DNA of 64,000 nt from Pilatotrama ljubarskyi (Eukaryota; Basidiomycota; Agaricomycetes; Polyporales; Polyporaceae), in NCBI GenBank assembly GCA_022385805.1, contig MU277688.1:333328-397327 (forward strand), read 5' to 3'. Below the pieces are notes generated by a model, which did not search any database, was not told the DNA's origin, and was given only the letters and a program-made list of their open reading frames with translations. This document shows, piece after piece, positions 33,727-44,399 of this stretch. The position numbers and the translations under genes are program-made. The stretch's first letter is position 1. Every line of letters starts with the position of its first letter.

Positions 33727-34446
33727 TCAGTAGCGGTAGCGCGTAGAATAGTCTGTAGTAGGAGGTCAGAACAGTACGATCAGGTGCTGATGGCGAATGA
33801 GCGTACCTTTGGGAGAAACGACGAGACCACGACCCTTGGACGCACCACGGTACACAGTCTCAATGATGTCGATAAGCTGTAGGACAGATTAGCATACGCC
33901 CTCTAGAGTTGATGCACGACAACTTACCTCCTGCTTGTTATCCATTGCCCAGTTACTGATGGCGGTGCGCAAGTGGTGAGTATACTGCGTGGGCCTAGGG
34001 AAAACGTATCTCAGACGTACATTTTGTTGTTGTTACCAGTACCCAGATCAATCATGATATGTTTATTCCTATTATTCACAAAATCAGCTCACGTCCAGTG
34101 TACAACGGCTTGCATCACTTACCGATAGAAGAACATGACAGTGCACGGGTCGTACAACTCATACATCTACACCATACCGCTCATCAGCTCCCTCTGGCTC
34201 TTCAGCCACACCGTACACCTCGACAACACGCACCTTATTGAAGTCCGGCACCTCCGTGATATCCACCAAGTAGATGACGGCGAAGTTCTGTACCTTCTCC
34301 GCGACGCCGTACAGCGTCTCGTCCATCGTCATGCACTGCGGGTCCCAGTCGTGGCCGAAGCGGATCACAACGACGCGGTCCTCCTCGGACTTGATCGCCT
34401 CGTCGACGTGCCAGCCAGAGGGGAGATGCGGCAGGAAGTACGACAT
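33727..34446 (-). CDS. DIB1: U5 snRNP 15-kDa protein Dib1/Dim1 (thioredoxin fold)
   Basis: Six exons (34234-34446, 34123-34166, 34021-34068, 33928-33955, 33807-33876, 33727-33752) encode 142 residues, exactly the length of human and yeast-type Dim1. The sequence is almost unchanged across eukaryotes: MSYFLPHLPSGWHVDEAIKS, VVVIRFGHDWDPQCMTMDE, YLVDITEVPDFNK, MYELYDPCTVMFFYRNKHIM, DLGTGNNNKINWAMDNKQE and the end DYSTRYRY. Dib1 sits in the U4/U6.U5 tri-snRNP next to the 5' splice site region and leaves before the active site forms. It has a thioredoxin fold without a redox CxxC pair. Two exons are very short (28 and 26 nt). It is divergent from cyclophilin H, whose start is 248 bp away. Confidence 0.96.
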
Positions 34447-34694
34447 CGCGAGTCTGGAGAGAAGGCCTAAAGTGAGAGCTAGCGGGGTGTATGCGAGGGG
34501 AAGGGGGAACTGTGGCGGCAGGTGTATGCGGTCAGCGTCGGTATATACGATCGATGTTTGCGCGTGTTTGTCCGGTGCTCGCGGACGTTTCTGGCAAGTT
34601 CGTCATCGTCGAGCGCGTCGACGAGCAGGACCATCTTGACATCGGCGACTCAACGACTGCTTTCACGACTGCATCTCTACTGAGCTCGAGAAGA
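34447..34694. promoter_or_regulatory. Bidirectional promoter between DIB1 and cyclophilin H
   Basis: The 248 bp separating the ATG codons of two divergent tri-snRNP genes must hold both promoters. It contains CGCGTCGACGAGC-like GC-rich patches and an ATATACGATCGAT stretch near 34,540, but no element I can name. Confidence 0.75.
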
Positions 34695-35639
34695 ATGTCT
34701 TCGGGAAACAACAACAACAACAGCGGCAACACGACGCGTCCGATCGTCTTCATGGACATCAATATCGGCGAGACGCCCGCAGGCCGTCTCAAGATGGAGC
34801 TCTTCAGCGACATCGTCCCCAAGACCGCGGAGAACTTCAGGCAGCTTTGCACCGGGGAGTACAGGTAAGCTGCGCCGTGATTATACGCGTTTTTGTAGGG
34901 GTGTAACGCGATTAACGCGCGAAGGGTGAACTCGCGGCCGCAAGGGTACAAGGGCGCGACCTTCCATCGGTGAGTGCGCTGGTTGTCTGCCATTGGCCGT
35001 TTCGCCCATGCTTTCTGATCAGTGCTTGCGTATAGAGTGTAAGTGTCAACTGGTATGAAAATGTGGAAACGCGCTGACGCCGAAGCTAGCGTGCCAAACT
35101 TCATGGTACAAGGTGAGTATCCGCGTGCTGCTCCCGTGGGTTGTGACACTCAATCATGTCTGTTGAAGGCGGTGACTTTATCAAGGGAGACGGCACGGGC
35201 TCCTTCTCAATATACGGAGACAAGTTCCCTGTAGGTCCTGCGCAGCCCCATGTCGCGGCATGAGCCTCACCTAGCGTTCAGGACGAGAACTTCAAGGAGA
35301 AGCACAGCGGTCCTGGTCTCCTCTCAATGGTGCGTGCCACGCGTCTTCGCAAACTCATATCTGAAGGCTCACTCGCTGATATGCGGTCAGGCCAACTCAG
35401 GGCCGAACACGAACGGCTGCCAGTTCTTCATCACTACAGCAAAGTGCGACTTCCTGGACGGGAAGCACGTCGTGTTCGGGAGGGTAATAGATGGCATGCT
35501 CACTCTGCGGAAGATTGAGAACGTGCCCACGGGCGCGAATAACCGGCCCAAGCTCGCTGTGAAGATAGTAGGTACGTGTTTCTCGTTGCTCTGCTCGCTT
35601 GTCTCGTGCTGAAGGCGATTAGAATGCGGCGAGATGTGA
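34695..35639 (+). CDS. PPIH: Cyclophilin H, spliceosomal peptidyl-prolyl isomerase
   Basis: Eight exons: 34695-34864, 34925-34969, 35036-35038, 35090-35112, 35169-35230, 35282-35329, 35391-35571, 35623-35639; 182 residues in phase. After an Asn-rich leader ([15 protein letters not shown]) comes the cyclophilin barrel: [71 protein letters not shown] and [11 protein letters not shown]. The end, ECGEM, matches the QCGEM end of human PPIH, the U4/U6 snRNP cyclophilin bound to Prp4/Prp3. Active-site residues (R of FHR, F of NFM, QFF, W replaced by F in CDFLDG, H of KHV) are present apart from that substitution, which is W in human PPIH. Exon 3 is only three nucleotides long (AGT), needed to give FHRVVPNFM. 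Confidence 0.93.
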
Positions 35640-35969
35640 AGTCGATACAACATGTAGCAACATCTGGATGTATTATGTGCTTGTGTACTCCCTTCATCCG
35701 CAATATCGAGTGTCGGACGTGATACCGAGGGAGAGCATATGTTGTGCGCGCCTCTGAGGATATGTTTTCGGAGATTTTCCTGATCTGGGCATGTACGCAC
35801 CCGAGGTCCGGAAGCCGAGCCGCAGCTGCGAGTGGTATGACGCCGCTATGCGAGTCGCGAACATACCTCTGCCACGAACCACGACCGTGCCATGACATTG
35901 TCGTCCACGCACCCGCTGCACCGGCGACGACGTTGAGCACGACGATCTCATGCACCACTGCCGCACACG

Positions 35970-38900
35970 ATGCCGCAGGAGAAACCGCTCCCCGATATAC
36001 CCTCCGCCTCTCGCGGACCCCGGATCGCGTCCAGCTTGACTCTGACGATCGAATCCCGCGCTCACCTGCGCCGCTTCGTCGCGCGCGCGCTGGACGAGGA
36101 ACAGGACCTGCGGGATAGAGACACTTGGGCGGAACGCATAGAGTCTGCCCTTGACGAGTTGGGCGCGAGCGTCGGGCGGGGAGGATGGCTCGCGGGGCTG
36201 CGGCGCGCAAGGTATGTGAGGAAACGTCACCACGACGAGCAGGAGAAACGCAAGGCGGAGGAACGCGCGAAGAAGGAGCGGGAGGACGAGGAGAAGGGGA
36301 AAGGCAAGACTGCGAAGGGCCGCAGCAAGATGCGAGAGGTCGTCCTCGAAGATAGCCACGACGAGGACGCGCCCACCGACGAGCAACGCAACGCCGCCCT
36401 TGACCAGCTACGAGGATTGGCGGCCAAGCCAGTCCTTCCTACACCGAAACCGTCCGTGAAGCACTTGCTCCTCGTCGTCTCTGGCCTGGCGTCCCAGAAG
36501 GCGGAGCCGGTCGAAGATATGGGGTTCAGGCTGATACGTCCGGCGATAGGCTGCTTGTTCAAAGCGAGCGAATTCGTCCTGCCGAAAGTCGCTGTTCCGG
36601 AAGACGAGGGGGATGCTGTTATCCTCTACGGCTTGCAAGAATGGGACGGTGAGTAGCTCGACTCGTGTTAGGTGATGCGAGACCCAGACTTCTGCAGCCC
36701 ATCTCTTGTCCTGCGAGGAGCCACTCCAAGTCATTGGAGGCACTTTCTGGTTGAAAGGCATCACTTCTTTGCCTCAGTACGTCGCCTTGTGCCGTGTTCT
36801 CCGTCTCTGTGTCTACACGTATCTCGCGCTGCTCCTCGAGCAAGACCTGCTCGCGAATTCTCATGTCGAGCTCCACTATCCCAAGGCGGCTACAATTCCC
36901 TCGCTGCCATCATTCCCTCCTGTGGAGCGCTCGTCAAGCACGCCGGACGTCAAAGACAAGACGAAGCGCGACTCGGGCTCGGGAATCTGGTCTTTCCTCT
37001 CGAAGAAGACTGAGGACCTCATCCAGCGTGCCACCAACGTCGCGCCAGCCGTTGTGCGACGTGGGTCCCTGGAGCTCCCTCTGGCGCAGAAGTTCTCCAG
37101 ACATACGTCGCTACCACATCGTCCTGACGGAGGAGTCATCCCTCGACGCTTGTCTCTGCTATCTACTGTATCGTCTCGGCTCTCTCAGGAGGAAAGCGGC
37201 GAAGCGAATCAGACGCCGTACACGACTGGCGTCCGGCGCATCGACTCTTGGAAGGATTTGCTATCTACCACTCCTGGCGTCGTCTTCCCGCCTCCGCGCT
37301 TCTTGCTAGATATTGCAGAGGAAGAACGGAAAGACCCTGCGCGGCGATTAGCCGGAGACGAGAAGGCTGCCCTGACAAGTCTCCTCGGATGGCAGGGCAA
37401 AGAGTCGCTCATTCGGGGGATGGTTGGCATGGCCGGCTTCGTGCGCCACCAGGGCTTCTCCGTGCTATACTCGGAACACGTCCCTGGCACGAGCTCTATA
37501 GTCTCCCCGCCGCCGACGCCAAATCAGTCTACGGGCGCATCGTCCGCTGAGGCTCACTTCCCACTGCGCGTCGCGTGTGGCGGGCACCGCCGGAAATGGA
37601 TTCATTACCGCTACTACCTGCGCGGTCGGCGATGGGATGAGACGCTGGGCGAGGCTATCATCCGATGGTGTCTGACAGCGGAGGAACCCTGCGTCCACCC
37701 GGAGTGTCAGTTCCAGCATATGGAACACGATATGCGGTGGATCCATGGCGGCGTCCGTCTCCTCGCGAGTGTAACCGTGCCGACATCTGGTGATTCGGCG
37801 ACGTACTCTCTCGACGAGTCGGTATACATGTGGCATAGCTGTGCAATATGCGGGAAGGAGTCCGCTAAGGAGGTGATGCATGACGGTACATTGTACGTTC
37901 AATCCTGTTTTATGAAAGCCTGACGTGAGCGACTGATCGGCGTATACATCAGCCTGTTCTCGTTTGCAAAGTACCTGGAACTCCTGATTTACTCCCCTGC
38001 TATCCACAACCTGCATCCATCGCTCTGCGAGCACACTACCTTCCCGCCCAAGCCTTGGTCTGTGGCAGACATCCCGGTGCCTCAAACACGCTACAACATC
38101 ATCCGGAGGTTCTTGCACAAGGGGCGCACAGTGACCTTCACACTATCGGAGGTGAGGGACGTGTATGAACTCAAGGTACCCAGGCTGCAGATACTGCGAC
38201 GCAAGGGAGGCGAGAAGAAGGCGCCGGAGGGACCACAGCGCAAGAGCTCGAAGACTTCATCTGGTTCGTCTGGCGACGAGCGGAGGGCACTCAGGCGGGA
38301 GATCATGCGGTGGTGGCAAGGCCTGTCGGAGCATATGGATCAACTCGTACGCCGTTCTCCTCATCATTTTATGCATTCCTGGTGCTCACAGGGCATCAGG
38401 AGGACAAATTCATCGCAGATACTCCGAGCTCGTTTCACAAGACCCTTCCTCGCCTGCCCTCTACGGATGATGCCTTCGACGATGATGACTCGCTGCCTAC
38501 CCCGACTGGTCAGCCGTTCCCGCCACCAGGCAGTCCAACAACACCAACGCCGCGAGGAGCGTTAGGCACCCCGAGTTCCTATCCGTTTCTTACTGTTCCG
38601 ATACCCGGCGGCCATTCTAAAGCCTCTTCGTCGACTCCAACGCTCACACCGTCCCCGGACGACCGCTCAATATCTCTTACCAATAATGCCGATGATGACT
38701 TGCAACTACTCTCGGGACTGCGGCACAAGTTCCAGCGTACCGAGCAGGAACTCTACGCTGAGCTGTCGCAGGCGTCGGAGAGGAACTTGAACGATGTCCG
38801 CCGCTCGTTCATCACCGCTGCACGAGGGGCAACACGGCGGCTCGCGGCATGGGAGAAGAAGCACTCGTCGCATATACCGTCCGGGACCGGTTTGGGCGAC

Positions 38901-41153
38901 GCACCCATCACACCTGAGCCCGAGTGGTGGAAAAGTGGGTGCCACGCTGTACCAGGAGGGAGCGTCATCGTGCGGGAAGACGACTGGGGAAGCATCATCG
39001 CCTTCACCCTGAGGTAGGTGCTCCAGGCGGCTGGTCCGAGCGGTCGTGCTGACTGGTGCGTATATGCAGCACGGTCGACTACCAGCGTGAGTTGTCAAAC
39101 ATGAACAGCGTGCGCAGCAACCCTCCTCCTGTACCTCCGACGACACCTACCGTCACTCGACCATCACTCTTTCGCGCAGGGGAGTCGTTGAAGCGTCTAG
39201 TGGCGGGTGCGGCGCCGCAGCCAGACCCTGACCACGACGATGTCGGCTGGCAGGAGCCAGAGACCTACTCTGCTGTCATCAGCCGGAAAGAACACCCTCG
39301 CGAGCCCGTTTCTCTCATCTCCATCCGCGACGTCCTACGGCAAAAGGCCTCGGCGGACTCCGGCACGTCCTCTTCGCTCCTTTCCCCTCTGGGGTCTCCT
39401 GGCGCTAAGACAAGCGGGATCGATACACCACGCTCCGTGCGTGCAAAGCCTGCTGTCGAGATTTCTACCTTGGCCGCGGACGGGCGCGTGAGCGGGATGC
39501 CCGAAGCCGTCGAGGCTGCAGGCAAGATCCTACACGACATTGAGGCCGTCTCCAAGCCGTCGAACGGGTCGCGGACGTCTCTGACGGACAGCCGGCGGTC
39601 GTCCTCAGGGTTTGTCGAGACCAATATCCGTCGTGGCAAGGCGTCCTCCATAGTGTCTGACAGCGATGGTTCGACCGTCGGCCTGGACAGTGCCAGCAGC
39701 GTTATGACGCCGCCACCGCCGCCGCCACCGCCGAAAGACGGCGAGGAGGCGGGTAAGAGCGCAATATCGCCTGAGCCGGAGCCTCCCGCGACACCGAGCA
39801 AGTCTGCCGCTCCGAGCACCTTCACAACCGCCTTTACCAACTCCCTCACCTCCGCCATGCGCTACGTCCTGAAGCCTGGAGATCAACAGCGTCCTCCTGC
39901 TAGTGCGCCTCACCATGGCTTGCTCTCGGCAGACATTCCCCAGATCGACGACCGGCCTCATATAAAGTACGATTGGACGATCGGCAAGCGGTTGCGGTTC
40001 AGTTGTACCGTGTACTACGCGAAGCAGTTCGACCTCCTGCGCAAGCGGTGTGGCGTCGAGGATATCTTTCTGAAGAGCCTTGCACGAAGCGAGAACTGGG
40101 CTGCGGAGGGCGGCAAGAGCAGGTCGAACTTCTGGAAGACGACGGACAACAGGTTCATCATCAAGACGCTCGTGAACGCCTGGAACGTCGCCGACCTGTA
40201 AGTATCGCCCATGGTCTTCTCATCCGCAAGGATTTGACCTGCGTCCAGCCAAGTATTGATCGACCTCGGACCTTCGTACTTCAAGTACATGGAGGCGACC
40301 GCGAGCAGACCCACTGTCCTCGCTAAGCTCCTTGGCTTCTACACCGTCGAGATCAGGAATCTAGAGAGTGGTACGACCCAGGCCAAGGCGGATCTCCTCG
40401 TCATGGAGAACCTCTTCTACAACCAGAAGATAAATAAGACGTTTGATCTCAAGGGCATACAAGGGCGCAAGGTCAAGGCGAGCAGTGGTACGGGTTCGAA
40501 GACGCTGTTTGACGGGGAGTGGATTGAGGGTAAGTGGTGTCTGGCATGTAAGTGTCACCCCTGGACTCATGCGCGACATGGATTGTAGGTCAGCAGAGAG
40601 CCTTGACACTGGTACGACCGCATTCGAAAGTTATCCTGCGAGAGGCGGTGAAGGCGGACTGCGAGTTCTTGGCGAGGAGCAACATCATGGACTACTCGTG
40701 AGCGGATCCCTCCGGTCTCGTGAAACTTGTGTGTTGTACTAATACCGGCCTTGCCAGTCTCCTGCTTGGAATCAACGAAGAGGACAAGCTGATGGTCTGC
40801 GGCCTTGTCGATACCATTGGTAGGCGAAACATGCGTCATCTTTGGTAACTGTAGCTCACCGCCCTGCAGGTAGCTACACGTTCGCCAAAACGCTCGAGTA
40901 TAAGGCAAAGCAAGGGCTGAACGCCGGTAAGGAAGTGACGGTGGTGCCGCCGCACGAGTATCAGGAGCGTTTTGTGACCGCGATGGACGACTACTTCCTA
41001 GCCTGCCCAGGTGGGTCTTTGTAACATTTTCTAAGAGTTTAGTTACGATCTCACCCGTCCGTCCTGCTGGGTGGCTCCACAGACAAATGGTCTAAGCCTT
41101 TGGACAACAGCGTTGTGCCGAGTGACTACAGGGACCTTCCGAGCGTCTTGTAG
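35970..41153 (+). CDS. FAB1: Fab1/PIKfyve-class phosphatidylinositol-3-phosphate 5-kinase without FYVE domain
   Basis: Ten exons (35970-36648, 36698-37892, 37953-38346, 38400-39013, 39070-40197, 40249-40529, 40589-40697, 40758-40819, 40870-41010, 41083-41153) encode 1,557 residues in phase throughout. The C-terminal 330 residues are a PIP-kinase domain: IKYDWTIGKRLRFSCTVYYA, NRFIIKTL, FDLKGIQGRKVK, KTLFDGEWIEG, NIMDYSLLLGINEEDKLMV, SYTFAKTLEY and the end DKWSKPL. The middle (VACGGHRRKWIHYRYYL, CVHPECQFQHMEHDMRWIHG, MWHSCAICGK, FAKYLELLIYSP, LCEHT) is the cysteine-rich region found only in Fab1/PIKfyve. Fab1 makes PI(3,5)P2 on vacuole and endosome membranes. No FYVE finger is visible at the N-terminus, which instead has a charged helix (about residues 85-125) and a poorly conserved stretch where the TCP-1 domain should be; an upstream exon cannot be excluded. 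The long linkers are Ser/Pro-rich, including a Pro run near residue 1,180. Confidence 0.9.
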
Positions 41154-41734
41154 CATTCGGTGACTGCCATCTCGTTCTTCTCGCAGTGGACATCGCCTCG
41201 GTTTCATGTCACGGCTGTTCATCGCATCTTCAGAGACTCCAGGGACTTTCAGTTTGTTGTAGCTCTACCGCACGGACTGTTTGGATTGTCCAGTAGTCGT
41301 CATGCATGTTGCCCCAGTAAATAGCATTGAATCATGTCGCCGCATCACTTGTACTTCGTATTGCAGTGTTATCGCAACTCAGTTTCCAGCTCCGGCCAAG
41401 GGTTCTCGACCCCATGGGTTGATGCGGCCCCGAATAACTGCTCGCAAAAATCGCAATCCTCATCACGGCATGAGTCACGCACTTCGCGTAGATCATGACC
41501 GGTGTCCAGCGGGGGAGGAATGGGCGCTTACGCTTTTTGCCTTCGTCTCGTCACCATCACCTGCATGTCGTGGGTTGTCCGATACCACTGTTGTCGTCAT
41601 CTGGGAACCTACAACCTCGGTAGCATTTGTGGGTTATAGGTTATTTCTCGATGCTACAACAGTTTGGCTGATACCAATCTTCCCCGTAGGATACTGCCCA
41701 TTGCTCCAGCTTACCTCTGCCGAGTCCCCGTATC
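41154..41734. other. Intergenic
   Basis: A 165-codon open frame (41,281-41,778) overlaps the start of the next F-box gene in another frame and has no family resemblance; treated as chance. Confidence 0.4.
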
Positions 41735-42622
41735 ATGGAACATGCTTCAGTCCCCCATATAGAGCGTCTCCCTCCTGAACTACTCGCAGAAATATTTGCA
41801 CTTTATGGAGCGGCCCAGCACGCTCGCGAGGCCGTTTGCAGCCCGTGGCCTGTAGAGCTTCCTTCGGAACACGCCTGCTGCTGGGTACCCCTCATGCTTG
41901 TCTGCCGGTTCTGGCGTAATCTAGGTCTCGCTACACCCATTCTCTGGCAGGAAATACATATACGAAAAAACACGCAATGGCTGCAACTTGCGCTCACGCG
42001 TTCCAGGGACACCCCGCTTACGCTCGTCTTCTATCCTGGGCACGCGCCCCATACCACTGTTCCGCTCATCCGGCCTCACGCACCTCGGATCCGCAAGCTC
42101 GTGCTCCCTCCTTTCACCTTCCCTACTCATGGAAAGAAGATCGACCTTCCCTTCTTTTTGCCTCTGCTGCGGACGCCTTCGGCGCTGCTGGACGAGTTAG
42201 TAATTGTCGCGGAGACTCTCGGTCCTCATAAGTTGGCTGGCCACACAGTGCTCCCACTATCGAGGCGCCACTATCCAGCACTACGAACCCTCCGCCTTCC
42301 TCGTGCCGCTATACCGTGGACTCCATCGGTGATCTCGCGCCTGAAATGCTTGGACCTGCGAGCATGCATCATGCACGGGCCACCCCTCCCTCATGACCAG
42401 TTTCTGGCCACGCTCGGGATGTGCCTGAACCTGGTCGAACTGCGGCTATTGGATGGCTTCATCTCTTCCGCAACGGTCGCACCAGCCTCCCTCGTTTCCA
42501 CCACTCCTATCACTTTGCCCAGGCTTCGCGTATTGGCCATCGGCGATGATCCCGCAATCGTCTCGTGGTTCACCACCTCACTTCGTCTTCCTGAGTTCAC
42601 GTCGATCAATATCGTTGACTGA
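41735..42622 (+). CDS. F-box/LRR protein, short or C-terminally truncated
   Basis: A single 295-codon frame. The F-box covers residues 8-75 (IERLPPELLAEIFALYGAAQ, VPLMLVCRFWRNLGLATPIL, WQEI). Leucine-rich segments follow (LTLVFYPGHAPHTTVPL, YPALRTLRLPRAAIPWTPSV, LNLVELRLLDGFISSATVAP, ITLPRLRVLAIGDDPAIVSW). The frame stops about 200-300 residues earlier than the full-length relatives in this window, just after the segment that corresponds to residue 300 of the intact copy at 27.9 kb, and I cannot find the missing C-terminus in any frame of the next kilobase. The protein may be a truncated yet expressed adaptor or an early pseudogene. Confidence 0.7.
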   Translation: MEHASVPHIERLPPELLAEIFALYGAAQHAREAVCSPWPVELPSEHACCWVPLMLVCRFWRNLGLATPILWQEIHIRKNTQWLQLALTRSRDTPLTLVFYPGHAPHTTVPLIRPHAPRIRKLVLPPFTFPTHGKKIDLPFFLPLLRTPSALLDELVIVAETLGPHKLAGHTVLPLSRRHYPALRTLRLPRAAIPWTPSVISRLKCLDLRACIMHGPPLPHDQFLATLGMCLNLVELRLLDGFISSATVAPASLVSTTPITLPRLRVLAIGDDPAIVSWFTTSLRLPEFTSINIVD

Positions 42623-44399
42623 ACTATCGCTCCCTCGGAAGGGGTCGTAAACGAGGAGCTCCGGTCGTCCTCCTGCCCAACCTTTGCAGTGGAGTCGTGC
42701 CATGCGCTGCGCTGCAGCACTCTGAGGTGGCTGTTCCAATCTTGAACATACTTGCGTCGTCCTCCACGTGGCTATGCAACTGGCTCCGGTGTGTGCATCC
42801 TGCACTGTTGTAACACCAGGTGCTGCTTACTGAGGAGGCTGTGCAGCGACACAACTTTGCCGAATTGCACTTTCGTTGCTCGGGAAAGCTATCTGCCGGT
42901 CTTTGCATGCCGTGTCAACGTGCAGAGTGCGAGGTGATCGTGTTTGTCCGTACTTTGTCTTTTTACACGGATACGGTCGTTCTTGACTTATCGATTCTGC
43001 GCCTTGTTTCGTCTTCTGCTAATCCAAAGAGCGACAGCCTATCTCCGCTTCATGGTGATCCGTCCAGGTGATATATAAGGCTGTCCTGTCTTCCAGTCCT
43101 CATCAGGAAAAAAGAACTTTGTTACAGTGTCCTACGTAGCTCACGTAGCTCGGGTAGCTTGATTGCTTTGTCCCGATTTACATCGGACCCCCCTGTACTA
43201 TGTAGCGCTACAATAGGGGCAGTAGCAGAGCGCCCGAGGACTGTAGCCTACGGTAGCCTGCTCATGGCTGTGTATCACACTTGTTGCTGTGCCCAGAATT
43301 GGCCCACACACTTGCATGGTATCGCAGCTCGCAGGTGAGGGAAAATATAGATATGCTATATATTGGACACGGAGTACCATTTACATGCGCCAATGGCTAG
43401 AGAACCCAGACAGCACAGATGATACTACTACACAGTGATCTATTAACAATATAATGTGCTTACCTCGAGGGTACAGACCACCATGAATGACATTGTTGCT
43501 CACTGGAAATAGAAGAGATACACTCTCACTGAACTTTGTGTCCTCTGGAGTTTTATTCCCCGCCATGCCAGTCTCTTGAGGCTCACAAAAATCACCCAAC
43601 CAGAGACAGAGGGTGGTTACTCACCTTGGGCACCGTCGACCCATAGATTCCCGAGCCGCATAGCAGCCAGCGAGTCTGATAGCAAGATACTGTACAAAAG
43701 ACGACAAGAATGAGAGCATGATCTCAGGAAGAGAAGACAGCGAGAGGAGTGCAGTGGGGGAGTTGCTGCCAGGGTTGGGGACGTGAAGACGGCGCAGTGG
43801 TGCGTGTGGAGCGCCATGACGTGCTCCAAATCAGTTTAGGGCCGGCTGCTACAGACTTCAAGCTGTGCTCGAGTGCGCCCTTTTGCGTGTCTAGAATTTG
43901 AGCTTGTAGCACTACACCAGCTGGGATTGACCTGCCCGTTCGCTGGTTCCAAATGCTACTTATGAAACTGATAGGCTAGATGAGCTTTCAAGAATCATAC
44001 TCATGATTTTATGCAGGCAATGAAAGTTGCCAACGTCACATCACCCTGTTTGATGTTGTCTGACGTCGCGTGGCTGAAGGCTACGGTGCACTACTGTAGA
44101 GCTACGTAGAAGATGTAGAAAGGGCATATCTACATCAGCTACATAAGAACCCCATTCTCTACTGACATATATGATTTTTTCTGACGCTGTCGACGACATT
44201 TCTCTCATCGAACGCTTCTCTCTGCACCACAGTTCTCGTATCATATGTCTATAAAAGCGCAATGTGAGTGTCTCTGGATGCGGTATCTACCCAGGTACGA
44301 GGGTTCCTCAGAGATCGTTCATGTTTCCGGAACCTGACCATCCGGTGCAGCTGCAACCTAAGGAGTGCATGCCAGCAAATCTGCCACTCCACGGCTCAT
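42623..44399. other. 1.8-kb low-GC region rich in CTGTAG/CTACGTAG motifs
   Basis: No supported gene. From about 43,080 on the base composition falls and short motifs of the type TGTAG, CTACA and CTACGTAG recur (for example 43,129-43,162 and 44,090-44,120), some forming local palindromes such as the pair around 43,190-43,216. This change marks the border between the gene-rich and the accessory part. Confidence 0.4.

Noticed and set aside
41281..41778. 165-codon plus-strand frame before the F-box gene
   Set aside because: Overlaps the clear F-box start in another frame.
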